DNA of 64,000 nt, taken from Manganitrophus sp963718695 (GTDB lineage: Bacteria; Nitrospirota; Nitrospiria; SBBL01; Manganitrophaceae). The notes beneath the pieces were generated by a model. That model did no database searches, was not told where the DNA came from, and was given only the letters and a program-made list of their open reading frames with translations. The DNA lies in assembly GCA_963718695.1 (NCBI GenBank), contig OY970371.1, positions 4,526,001 to 4,590,000 on the forward strand, read 5' to 3'. Both the position numbers and the translations under genes were made by a program. Below, in pieces: positions 1 through 7,816 of this stretch (the first letter of the stretch is position 1; each line of letters starts with the position of its first letter).

Positions 1-776
1 TGGACCTCCAATGTTTTGATTGTGGGATCGGTGCCACAGAGAGGACAGCTCGGATTCTTTCGGATCGGAACCTCCCGGAACTGTGTCCGGAGGGAGTCAT
101 ATTTCAGGATTCGATCGGTTAAGGGTTTTCCAATCCCCAGGATGAGTTTCAGGACTTCGGTCCCCTGAAGCGTTCCAATCAATCCGGCGAGCGCTCCGAG
201 CACTCCGGCCTCTTGACAGGTCGGGATCAGGCCCGCCGGGGGAGGCTCCGGAAAGATGCAGCGATAACAGGCGCTCATCCCGGGAAGAATGGTGAAGAGC
301 TGACCCTCAAACCGAAGAATTCCGCCGTGGATGAGCGGTTTTTTCGCGAGGTAGGCGGCGTCATTAATCAAGAATTTAGCTGGAAAGTTGTCGGTTCCAT
401 CAATCACATAATCAAAGTCGCTGAGTATTTTGAGCGCATTATCGGCATCGAGGTTCTCCTGATAGGTCACCACCTTCACATCGGAGTTGATCGCAACCAT
501 CTTCTCCTGTGCCGAGAGGACCTTCGGCCGGCCGATATCGGAGGTGTGATGGATGATCTGTCGCTGCAGGTTGGAGAGATCGACGACATCGGCATCGATG
601 AGGCCGACGGTTCCGACCCCCGCCGCGGCAAGATAGAGGGCGATCGGCGAGCCCAGACCTCCGGCGCCGACAACCAGGACTTTTGCCTGTCCGATTTTTT
701 TCTGCCCCTTGCCGCCGACTTCCGTGAGGATGATGTGCCGGCTGTACCGAACCAGCTGTTCTTCTGTAAAGGCCAT
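1..776 (-). CDS. moeB: MoeB/ThiF-family E1-like adenylyltransferase (partial, 3' end beyond window)
   Basis: Reading from an ATG at 776 on the minus strand gives an E1-like enzyme (MAFTEEQLVRYSRHIIL...) that has not ended at base 1. Visible hallmarks are the Rossmann nucleotide motif GAGGLGSP near residue 40, the DxDxVxxSNLQRQ segment near 65-75, two zinc-type CxxC pairs (CYRC and, near the window edge, CPLC) and the conserved cysteine in PTCQEAGVLG. Family members adenylate the C-terminal glycine of a ubiquitin-like sulfur carrier (MoaD, ThiS, CysO) so it can become a thiocarboxylate. It is the third gene of a minus-strand cassette after a ThiS/MoaD-like carrier and a cysteine synthase, so it probably activates that carrier. 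MoeB versus ThiF cannot be settled from sequence alone; a C-terminal rhodanese domain might lie off-window. Confidence 0.9.
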   Translation of the reverse strand, partial: MAFTEEQLVRYSRHIILTEVGGKGQKKIGQAKVLVVGAGGLGSPIALYLAAAGVGTVGLIDADVVDLSNLQRQIIHHTSDIGRPKVLSAQEKMVAINSDVKVVTYQENLDADNALKILSDFDYVIDGTDNFPAKFLINDAAYLAKKPLIHGGILRFEGQLFTILPGMSACYRCIFPEPPPAGLIPTCQEAGVLGALAGLIGTLQGTEVLKLILGIGKPLTDRILKYDSLRTQFREVPIRKNPSCPLCGTDPTIKTLEV

Positions 777-790
777 CGTTTCCTTACCGT

Positions 791-1717
791 CTAGATATTA
801 AAATATTTTTCAATGCTGATGTAGCGCTCCCCGGTGTCCGGAAGGATCGTCACGACCGTTTTGCCCCGGCCAAGCTCTTTTGCAATTTGCTGTGCGGCCA
901 GCGCATTGGCGCCGGAGGAGATTCCGACGAGGAGCCCTTCCTGGCGCGCAAGCAATTTTGCCGTTTTATAGGCATCATCATCGCTGACGGTAATAACTCG
1001 GTCGATGATTTTCCGATTGAGGACATTTGGCACAAATCCAGCACCGATCCCTTGGATTTTATGCGGACCCGGCTCGCCGCCGGACAATACCGGCGAAGCG
1101 GACGGCTCAACCGCCACAATCAGGGTGTTCGGATTCTTCGCCTTGAGCACCTCACCGACCCCGGTGATGGTTCCTCCCGTCCCGACCCCAACGACAAAGG
1201 CATCGACATTGCCGTCGAGCGCTTCCAGGATCTCCGGACCGGTCGTCTTCCGATGCACCTCCGGGTTGGCGGGATTCGCAAATTGATTCGGCATGAAATA
1301 GGTCGGATTTTGCTCGATGATGCTTTCCGCCTCTTTGATGGCGCCCCGCATTCCTTCCCAAGCAGGGGTCAGAACGAGTTGAGCACCGTAAGAGGAGAGC
1401 AGGCTGGCCCGCTCCATGCTCATCGATTCGGGCATCACCAGGATCAGTTTGTACCCGCGGACCGCCGCAACCAATGCCAGGCCGATTCCGGTGTTGCCGC
1501 TGGTCGGCTCGACCATCGTTCCCCCCGGCCGGAGCTTCCCGGACTGCTCGGCCGCCTCAATCATGCTGAGGCAGATTCGATCCTTTACACTTCCGCCCGG
1601 ATTGAAGAATTCAACCTTTGCAAAGAGGCGTGCGCTTTCATTATCGGCGAATCGGTTCAGCTGAACCAGGGGGGTTCGCCCGATTAATTCGGTAATATGG
1701 GGATGTGATTTCATCAT
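791..1717 (-). CDS. cysK: Cysteine synthase (O-acetylserine/O-phosphoserine sulfhydrylase family)
   Basis: 308-residue PLP enzyme of the CysK/CysM fold type II family, usual length. The PLP lysine is K45 in NPGGSVKDR; the substrate loop TSGNTG is at 72-77; the phosphate-binding GTGGT is at 179-183; ISSGAN lies near 270. It makes cysteine from an activated serine and a sulfur donor (sulfide or a protein thiocarboxylate). Two ATGs are adjacent (1717, 1714); an AGGCGAG-type ribosome site precedes the first. The gene lies between a small ThiS/MoaD-like carrier (upstream) and an E1-like activator (downstream), the same three functions as the mycobacterial CysO-CysM pathway. The exact acceptor substrate cannot be read off by eye. 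Confidence 0.93.
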   Translation of the reverse strand: MMKSHPHITELIGRTPLVQLNRFADNESARLFAKVEFFNPGGSVKDRICLSMIEAAEQSGKLRPGGTMVEPTSGNTGIGLALVAAVRGYKLILVMPESMSMERASLLSSYGAQLVLTPAWEGMRGAIKEAESIIEQNPTYFMPNQFANPANPEVHRKTTGPEILEALDGNVDAFVVGVGTGGTITGVGEVLKAKNPNTLIVAVEPSASPVLSGGEPGPHKIQGIGAGFVPNVLNRKIIDRVITVSDDDAYKTAKLLARQEGLLVGISSGANALAAQQIAKELGRGKTVVTILPDTGERYISIEKYFNI

Positions 1718-1736
1718 ATTCTCGCCTGGAATGGTT

Positions 1737-1952
1737 TCAAAGTAATTCTGTCTTGGATCCGCCGCCCATGAAGAAGAGAAATTCGATCTCGTCCCCCTCC
1801 TGAATCCGTGTTTGATCTAGGGTGGCTCGATCGACCATCTTGGAGTTCAATTCAACGGTGACCATTCGGGGCTCGATATTCTTCGCTTTGAGAAGATCAG
1901 AGAGGGTTGTTTCCAGAACTTCTTCTTGTTTCCCGTTGATTTTAACGCGCAT
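1737..1952 (-). CDS. ThiS/MoaD-like ubiquitin-fold sulfur carrier with C-terminal tail
   Basis: 71 residues from the ATG at 1952, chosen because AAGGA lies 10 bases upstream and the protein from there (MRVKINGKQEEV...) is the whole beta-grasp fold; the frame is open further upstream but that stretch is AT-rich and unlike protein. The C-terminus reads FLFFMGGGSKTELL: the diglycine that normally ends such carriers is followed by SKTELL. In QbsE-type carriers extra residues after GG are known to be removed by a JAMM-type metalloprotease before activation; the same step would be needed here (inference). The 19-base gap to cysK and the following E1-like gene argue for a carrier dedicated to cysteine synthesis, though ThiS or MoaD roles remain possible. 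Confidence 0.85.
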   Translation of the reverse strand: MRVKINGKQEEVLETTLSDLLKAKNIEPRMVTVELNSKMVDRATLDQTRIQEGDEIEFLFFMGGGSKTELL

Positions 1953-2020
1953 GATGCCGATTCCTTGACAGCCATTTTTAATCAGTGTTATATAGTAGCC
2001 AACTAATTGACGAATATGAA

Positions 2021-2050
2021 AACTTATCAAATAAGCATCTCGAATGTCAA
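2021..2050 (-). promoter_or_regulatory. Possible promoter of the sulfur-carrier/cysK/moeB cassette
   Basis: On the minus strand TTGACA (2050-2045) is followed after 18 bases by TAAGTT (2026-2021), about 70 bases before the carrier start codon. The -35 is perfect but the -10 is weak. The flanking stretch 1953-2491 is AT-rich and I see no gene in it. Confidence 0.35.
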
Positions 2051-2491
2051 GGCATTTTAGCCCTTCGGAATCGATGAAGTTGTAGTCGTAAAGGAGGAGC
2101 TTAATTTTATTTAAATCTTTCTGCGAGAAGAAAAAATCTTGGCGATTGCAGGAAACAACTAAGAATATCCCGAAGGGAAAGCCGTTTCTCACGAACGGCA
2201 AATCAATATCCGCAAAGTGCAACAATCGATGCAAGCATTCGTTAAGAGGGATTTTGGGAGGACGTTAATAACAGATACTTAAAATTTGAGATTCTACCTA
2301 TAGGGGATCGAATCGGTGAACGCCCAACAGATGGCCCCTCATCCACCACCTGAAAAGCGCATACTCGTTCTAGAGCGCTCGTAAAAACACTTCCGAATCA
2401 ATCATTTCTAAAAATCCAGCCCCCCTTCTGTCGGCGAATTCTTTTTCATGTCTATCCGGTATAACCTTTTGAGGCATCGACCCTTTTTTTC

Positions 2492-2519
2492 TTGACAAAG
2501 TGGAAAGCTGGGGTATAAT
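2492..2519 (+). promoter_or_regulatory. Sigma-70 promoter of the dcw cluster
   Basis: Perfect TTGACA (2492-2497), 16-base spacer, perfect TATAAT (2514-2519). It lies 44 bases upstream of the mraZ GTG start, and the MraZ operator repeats begin directly after the -10, around the expected transcription start. Confidence 0.85.
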
Positions 2520-2526
2520 TCCCCCC

Positions 2527-2556
2527 AAAGTGGGATGAAGTGGGATAACGGGGGGC
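2527..2556 (+). promoter_or_regulatory. MraZ operator (tandem 10-base direct repeats)
   Basis: Three consecutive 10-base units: AAAGTGGGAT, GAAGTGGGAT and the degenerate AACGGGGGGC, one helical turn apart. This matches the known MraZ-binding arrangement of GTGGG-type boxes with 5-base spacers upstream of mraZ. Position just downstream of the -10 predicts autorepression of the operon by MraZ. Confidence 0.85.
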
Positions 2557-2562
2557 ATAGGC

Positions 2563-3006
2563 GTGTTCCTGGGGAAATACCAGCATACGATTGACGCGAA
2601 AGGGCGCTTGAGTATCCCCGTGAAGTTTAGGGAGTTCTTGAACACGTATTCTAACGGCACCGTTATCATTACGACCGACCTCGATCCATGCCTTGCAGCA
2701 TATCCGCTTCAAGAGTGGAACTTAATGACTGAGAAGGCGAAAAAATTGCCGACCATGGATAAGGGGGTCAAGAATTTTCTGAGATTTTTTTATTCCCGCG
2801 CTACAGAGTGTCCGCTCGACAAGCAAGGGCGGATCCTCCTTCCGCCTCCGCTTCGGGAGTATGCCCAGGTGAATGCCGATGTCGTTGTCGTTGGAATTGA
2901 GAATCGATTCGAGATTTGGAATCCACAAAAATGGCAGGAGAATGAAGCGTTAGTGACAGAAAACGGCGAGCAAATTCAGGAGGCCTTGGCCAACTTAGGA
3001 ATGTGA
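2563..3006 (+). CDS. mraZ: Transcriptional regulator MraZ
   Basis: 147 residues, GTG start, beginning FLGKYQHTIDAKGRLSIPVKF, the conserved MraZ opening. Two SpoVT/AbrB-like DNA-binding halves are visible: residues about 5-50 (DAKGRLSIP) and 75-120 (DKQGRILLPPPLREYA). MraZ forms a ring-shaped oligomer that binds tandem GTGGG boxes in its own promoter; such boxes lie immediately upstream. First gene of the dcw cluster, followed after 143 bases by rsmH. Confidence 0.96.
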   Translation: MFLGKYQHTIDAKGRLSIPVKFREFLNTYSNGTVIITTDLDPCLAAYPLQEWNLMTEKAKKLPTMDKGVKNFLRFFYSRATECPLDKQGRILLPPPLREYAQVNADVVVVGIENRFEIWNPQKWQENEALVTENGEQIQEALANLGM

Positions 3007-3149
3007 GCCGGCAAGATCCGACATTTTTACAGCGCTCCTGAAATCGGCTCTCGAAGTAATGAGAGCCTTCCTCTTCTTTAAAGATTTCAATTAGAATTTG
3101 TGATCCGAGCGCCATCGAGTAGTGCAAACCCTTCAAGGCGATTCAATAA

Positions 3150-4106
3150 GTGCTCGCAGCCATGGTGGAACCAGATTTCTCGAAAAGAGAAAATGAAGGG
3201 GATTGGCTCCATCAGCCTGTCCTCGTCGAAGAGGTCTTGATCGCCCTTGGGTGCCAACCCCAAGGGAGGAAACTCTATCTCGATTGTACTGTGGGAATGG
3301 GAGGCCATACCGAGGCGATCCTCACGGCAACGGCCCCCGAAGGACGGGTCGTCGGGATCGATCGGGACGATGAGGCCCTCGCCTTGGCGGAAAGACGGCT
3401 TCGCTCTTACGGCAACCGAGTCATTCTTCGTAAGGGCTCTTTTAAGGAACTCTCAGAGATTGCGGCAGAACTAAGCTTGAAGGAGGCCGACGGTGTTCTT
3501 TTCGACCTGGGGATCTCCTCTCTCCAATTAGATCGACCCGAGCGTGGATTTTCATTTCAGAAGCCGGGTCCCCTCGATATGCGGATGAACCAAGCGGAAA
3601 AAGAAACGGCGGCCGATTGGGTCAATCGCGCCAGCGAACGCGAACTGACCGAGATGATCCGGACCTATGGGGAGGAGCGATGGGCCAAACGGATTGCTTC
3701 CTCGATCATCCGTTTTCGAGTGGAGAGCGGACCGATGACCCGAACGGAAGAACTGGAAGGGGTGATCTGGCGGGCGTATCCTGCCAAAGCGCGTCATGGC
3801 CGAATCCATCCGGCGACGAGGACTTTTCAAGCGTTCCGGATGGTCGTCAATCAAGAGATGGCGCAACTGGAAGCCGGCCTTCAAGCAGCCCTCTCTTTGC
3901 TGGCAGTCGGAGGGCGGCTGGTCGTCATTTCATTTCATTCCCTTGAAGACCGTCTCGTGAAACAGACGTTCAAGAAATGGGCGATGCAGGAGCCGGGCCG
4001 ATTCATTAACCTTTACAAGAAGCCGATCCAGGCGGGACCGGAGGAGATTGCGCGGAACCCCAGGGCGCGAAGCGCCAAACTCCGGGCCCTTGAAAGGGCC
4101 GCATGA
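3150..4106 (+). CDS. rsmH: 16S rRNA (cytosine(1402)-N(4))-methyltransferase RsmH (MraW)
   Basis: 318 residues, usual length. SAM-binding motif DCTVGMGGHTEAI at about 45-57, acidic GIDRDDEAL at 69-77, catalytic-region GVLFDLGISSLQLD around 120, and the C-terminal HPATRTFQAFRM and SFHSLEDRLVK motifs. It N4-methylates C1402 in the ribosomal P site of 16S rRNA. A GTG at 3150 has AAGGCG upstream; an in-frame ATG at 3162 is the alternative start. Its last four bases form an ATGA overlap with ftsL, showing translational coupling. Confidence 0.96.
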   Translation: MLAAMVEPDFSKRENEGDWLHQPVLVEEVLIALGCQPQGRKLYLDCTVGMGGHTEAILTATAPEGRVVGIDRDDEALALAERRLRSYGNRVILRKGSFKELSEIAAELSLKEADGVLFDLGISSLQLDRPERGFSFQKPGPLDMRMNQAEKETAADWVNRASERELTEMIRTYGEERWAKRIASSIIRFRVESGPMTRTEELEGVIWRAYPAKARHGRIHPATRTFQAFRMVVNQEMAQLEAGLQAALSLLAVGGRLVVISFHSLEDRLVKQTFKKWAMQEPGRFINLYKKPIQAGPEEIARNPRARSAKLRALERAA

Positions 4107-4438
4107 ACGAGTGGTTTCGCCGGTTGGAGTCGCGGATTGCCTTTTTATTTCTTGGAGGGGCGATTCTCTTTTTTGCTTTCCTCTCCCTCTGGCAGCGCAA
4201 TCAGATGATTCATCTCGGCTATGAGATCGAGCAACTCCACCAGCAGAAGGCGGAGTTGCGGCGGATCCACCAAACGCTCTTGGTGGAAGCGGAGAGCTTA
4301 AGCGCGATCGAGCGGGTTGAGCAAATTGCCGCGCGTCAGCTGAAAATGTCGCCCGTCCTTCCTGAGCAGCGCGTTTATATCCGGCAAGCGAAGGATGGAA
4401 GGGTGCCCCCGGAGGGGCAGGGAGGGAGAGCACGGTGA
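4103..4438 (+). CDS. ftsL: Cell division protein FtsL
   Basis: 111-residue bitopic membrane protein: short cytoplasmic N-terminus, a transmembrane helix at about 13-29 (FLFLGGAILFFAFLSL), then a periplasmic coiled-coil stretch (EIEQLHQQKAELRRIHQ) and the typical tail around QLKMSPVLPEQRVYI. Sequence identity in this family is low; the assignment rests on topology, size and position between rsmH and ftsI. FtsL recruits FtsB and activates FtsW-FtsI at the septum. It overlaps its neighbours by 4 bases at both ends. Confidence 0.85.
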   Translation: MNEWFRRLESRIAFLFLGGAILFFAFLSLWQRNQMIHLGYEIEQLHQQKAELRRIHQTLLVEAESLSAIERVEQIAARQLKMSPVLPEQRVYIRQAKDGRVPPEGQGGRAR

Positions 4439-6342
4439 TCTTCAAACGCGCAGCCGGGGGGAAACAGTCACCCGACTCGTCCAGAAATAAACGCGGAGGA
4501 CGTGCGCCACTGCTTCTGGTCTCCTCTCTGCTGACGGTCGGATTCCTTCTCGTCTCGGTCCGCCTTGTCGTGTTGCAAGCGTTCCAGCATGCCGAATGGT
4601 CGAAGCGTGCCGAACGGGAGCACGAGAAGAATGTTTCGATCGAGGCGGAGCGAGGGACCATCTACGATCGGAATGGAACCGTCCTCGCCATGAATGTGGA
4701 AGTCCCCTCGATTTATGCCGTTCCGGGCGAGATCCGGAATCCTGTGGCGGTTGCTCGAAAGCTGGGGCCGATTTTAAACCTCGACCCGAAAAGCCTCGCG
4801 AAAAAGTTGGAGAATGAGAAGAGCTTCGTTTGGCTGGCCCGGAAAATCGAGCCGGCGAAGGCGGAGCAGATCCGGCGCCTTCAATTGGACGGAATCGGAT
4901 TTGTCATGGAGAGCCAGCGCTTTTATCCGAAGCGGGCGCTGTTCGGTCATCTCTTGGGTTTTGCCGGTCTCGACAACCGCGGGTTGGAAGGGCTTGAGCT
5001 CAAGTACGACACCACCCTTCGCGGAGAAAAGGGATGGCTGGTCTTCGAGAGAGACGCGCACGGTAAATCGGTCTTCCCGAAAGATCTGAACTACATTGCG
5101 CCCTCGCGGGGAAAAGATCTCTACCTGACCGTCGATGAGGTGATTCAGCATGTCAGCGAGCGGGAGCTCGACCGGGTGGTCGATCAGACGCGCGCCAAGG
5201 GGGGCGCGATCATCGTGATGGATCCCTGGAGCGGCGAGATTCTGGCCATGGCGGTCCGGCCGCGCTTTAATCCCAACACGGTTCGAACGCATCAACCGTC
5301 CGAGTGGCGCAACCGGGCGATCACCGACGCCTATGAGCCGGGCTCCACCTTTAAGATTGTCACCGCCGCCGCGGCGCTGGAAGAGAAGGTGGTCGATCCC
5401 AACGAGATGATCGACTGCGAGGAGGGCGCTTACCGAATTTTCGGAACGGTGATGAACGATCACGATCCGGTCGGCGTCGTTCCCTTCCGCCAGGTCATTG
5501 CAAAATCGAGCAACATCGGAACGGCGAAGGTGGCGCAGCGCCTTGGCGAGAAGCGGATGTCCGACTACATCCGCGCCTTCGGGTTCGGCGAGCGCCTCGG
5601 GATCGATCTGCTGGGGGAGACCGCCGGTTTGGTTCGGGATCCGAAGCAGTGGTCAAAGCGCTCCCTCGCATCGGTCTCGATCGGTCAGGAAATCGGCGTG
5701 ACCCCGCTGCAGGTGATCACGGCGGTCTCGGCCATCGCAAACGGGGGATGGTTGATGACCCCGCATCTGGTCCGGCAGGTCAAGGAGATCAACCTGCAGC
5801 GCATCGGCGGGGAAGGAAGGGTGGTGAAGGAGTCGTCGCCTCAGGTCCGCCGGCGGGCGGTTTCGGAGGGGACGGCCCGGGAGATGGTTCAAATTCTCGA
5901 AGGGGTCGTCTCGGAATCAGGAACAGGGATGCTGGCGGCCATTCCCGGATATGCGGTTGCGGGCAAGACCGGCACCGCACAGAAGATCGACCCCGAGACT
6001 CGCCGCTACTCCCGGCATGCGTTTGTCAGCTCCTTCGTCGGGTTCGCGCCGGCGGAAGATCCGGCCGTGACGATTCTCGTGATGGTTGACGAGCCGGAAG
6101 GAGACGGGTGGGGAGGGACGGTCGCCGCGCCGGTGTTTTCTACGATCGGCCGGGAGGTGCTTCACTATCTGAAGGTGCCGCCGCGGCCGTCTCTGAATGA
6201 GCAGGTCTTGACCGCCTCTCTGGAGGCTCGAAGCGCTCCGAAGGTGCGGGCGACCCCCTCGGTCGTGAAAGTATCAAGCGGCGCTCGATCGAGCGGTCCG
6301 GGAACGCGTCGTACCACGAGGAACGTGTTTGAAGCTGAATGA
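4435..6342 (+). CDS. ftsI: Septal peptidoglycan transpeptidase FtsI (PBP3)
   Basis: 635 residues from a GTG that overlaps the ftsL stop. N-terminal membrane anchor at about 25-45, PBP dimerisation domain 65-215, transpeptidase domain 235-590. The catalytic motifs are all present: S304-TFK, S358-S-N360 and K511-TG. It crosslinks septal peptidoglycan with FtsW as the partner glycosyltransferase. The tail after residue 585 is basic and low in hydrophobicity, and there is no PASTA domain. It overlaps murE by 14 bases. Confidence 0.95.
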   Translation: MIFKRAAGGKQSPDSSRNKRGGRAPLLLVSSLLTVGFLLVSVRLVVLQAFQHAEWSKRAEREHEKNVSIEAERGTIYDRNGTVLAMNVEVPSIYAVPGEIRNPVAVARKLGPILNLDPKSLAKKLENEKSFVWLARKIEPAKAEQIRRLQLDGIGFVMESQRFYPKRALFGHLLGFAGLDNRGLEGLELKYDTTLRGEKGWLVFERDAHGKSVFPKDLNYIAPSRGKDLYLTVDEVIQHVSERELDRVVDQTRAKGGAIIVMDPWSGEILAMAVRPRFNPNTVRTHQPSEWRNRAITDAYEPGSTFKIVTAAAALEEKVVDPNEMIDCEEGAYRIFGTVMNDHDPVGVVPFRQVIAKSSNIGTAKVAQRLGEKRMSDYIRAFGFGERLGIDLLGETAGLVRDPKQWSKRSLASVSIGQEIGVTPLQVITAVSAIANGGWLMTPHLVRQVKEINLQRIGGEGRVVKESSPQVRRRAVSEGTAREMVQILEGVVSESGTGMLAAIPGYAVAGKTGTAQKIDPETRRYSRHAFVSSFVGFAPAEDPAVTILVMVDEPEGDGWGGTVAAPVFSTIGREVLHYLKVPPRPSLNEQVLTASLEARSAPKVRATPSVVKVSSGARSSGPGTRRTTRNVFEAE

Positions 6343-7816
6343 TTGGCTGGCGATCTTTTCCGCTGTGGCGGTCTCCGGAAAGACCGATCTGGAGATCGAA
6401 TCGATCGCGTCTGATTCAAGGAAGGTGCAGCCGGGGGGGCTTTTCGTCGCGGTCGTCGGGTCCAAGCAAGACGGCCGTCGGTTTATTGCGGAAGCGATCG
6501 AGCGCGGCGCGAGCGTCATTGCGGCGGAAGGGCCGGCGAATACAGTCGACGCGACCGCTCCGAAAGAAGGTCGGCCGATCACCTATATCCAGGTGGCCGA
6601 TGCCCGGCAAGCGCTGGCGCATCTCTCATCGTATTTTTATGGCAATCCGACCGATGGGCTTCACCTCATCGGGGTGACCGGCACGAACGGAAAGACCACC
6701 ACGACCTTTCTGATCCAAGCCCTTCTGAAATCGGCCGGTTTTAAGACGGGGCTGATCGGAACGGTCCGGTTTGACGTGGGGAACGCCGTCCGGCCGGCGA
6801 CGCATACCACCCCGGGAGCGTTGGAGCTGCAGTCGCTTTTCTCCGAGATGCGGGGGAGCGGCGCCACGCATGGGGTGATGGAAATCTCCTCTCACGCGCT
6901 GGATCAGGGGCGGGTGGAGGGGTGTTGGTTCGATGCGGCGATCTTTACCAACCTGACGCAGGACCATCTCGATTACCATGGGACGATCGAGGCCTATTTT
7001 GCCGCGAAGCGAAAGCTCTTCGATCAAACCGGGATGGCGCTGGTGAACCTCGATGATCCCTGGGGAAGGCGAATCCGGGAAGAGATTCCGGGGCGGTGTT
7101 GGGGCTACGGGATCGCCGAGCGGGGCGAATTCTATCCGAAGTCGATGGAGATCGGCCTGTCCGGAATCAAAATGACGGTGGCGAGCCCGCTGGGAGAGAT
7201 GGAGATCCAATCCCCCCTCGTCGGGCGCTATAACGTTTACAATCTCTTGGCGGCGATCGGGGCGGGGGCGGCGCTGGGAATTTCTAAAGAGGCGATCATG
7301 TCGGGGGTGGCCGCGATGACCGGCGTGCCGGGGCGGTTCGAGAAGATCGACGCCGGCCAGCCGTTTCTGGTCATCGTCGATTATGCGCACACCGAAGATG
7401 CGCTCGACCGGCTGCTCCAGGCGGTGTCGGACCTTCACCCCCGCCGGATCATCACCGTTTTCGGCTGCGGCGGCGACCGCGACCGGGGAAAGCGGCCGAA
7501 GATGGGGGCGGTTTCGGCCCGTCACAGCGATCTCACGGTGCTCACCTCCGACAATCCGCGGAGCGAGCCGCCGCTCACGATCATTCAGGAGATCGAGGCC
7601 GGGCTTCGATCGGCCGACCCCTCGGCACAATATGAAATTCTTCCTCACCGGCGCGAGGCGATCGAGCATGCGATTGATCTGGCCGAAGCGGGGGACGCCG
7701 TCGTGATCGCCGGCAAAGGACATGAAGATTATCAGATTATCGGGAGCGAGCGCCTTCCCTTTGACGATCGGGAAGTCGCCCGGATCGCCCTCACCGCCCG
7801 GGTGGGACGCGGATGA
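6329..7816 (+). CDS. murE: UDP-MurNAc-L-Ala-D-Glu:meso-DAP ligase MurE
   Basis: 495 residues. A TTG start at 6329 (MKLNDWL) is preceded by GAGGA at good spacing, inside the 3' end of ftsI. ATP-binding GVTGTNGKTTTT at 115-126, the lysine expected to be carbamylated at K227 (FAAKRKL), and the DNPR motif at 408-411. DNPR is the recognised signature for meso-diaminopimelate rather than lysine, so the cell wall is DAP-type. It adds the third residue of the stem peptide. ATGA overlap with murF. Confidence 0.96.
   Translation: MKLNDWLAIFSAVAVSGKTDLEIESIASDSRKVQPGGLFVAVVGSKQDGRRFIAEAIERGASVIAAEGPANTVDATAPKEGRPITYIQVADARQALAHLSSYFYGNPTDGLHLIGVTGTNGKTTTTFLIQALLKSAGFKTGLIGTVRFDVGNAVRPATHTTPGALELQSLFSEMRGSGATHGVMEISSHALDQGRVEGCWFDAAIFTNLTQDHLDYHGTIEAYFAAKRKLFDQTGMALVNLDDPWGRRIREEIPGRCWGYGIAERGEFYPKSMEIGLSGIKMTVASPLGEMEIQSPLVGRYNVYNLLAAIGAGAALGISKEAIMSGVAAMTGVPGRFEKIDAGQPFLVIVDYAHTEDALDRLLQAVSDLHPRRIITVFGCGGDRDRGKRPKMGAVSARHSDLTVLTSDNPRSEPPLTIIQEIEAGLRSADPSAQYEILPHRREAIEHAIDLAEAGDAVVIAGKGHEDYQIIGSERLPFDDREVARIALTARVGRG

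Noticed and set aside
213..794. Plus-strand open frame of 193 codons
   Set aside because: It mirrors the antisense of the MoeB/ThiF gene, whose minus-strand translation has clear E1 motifs.
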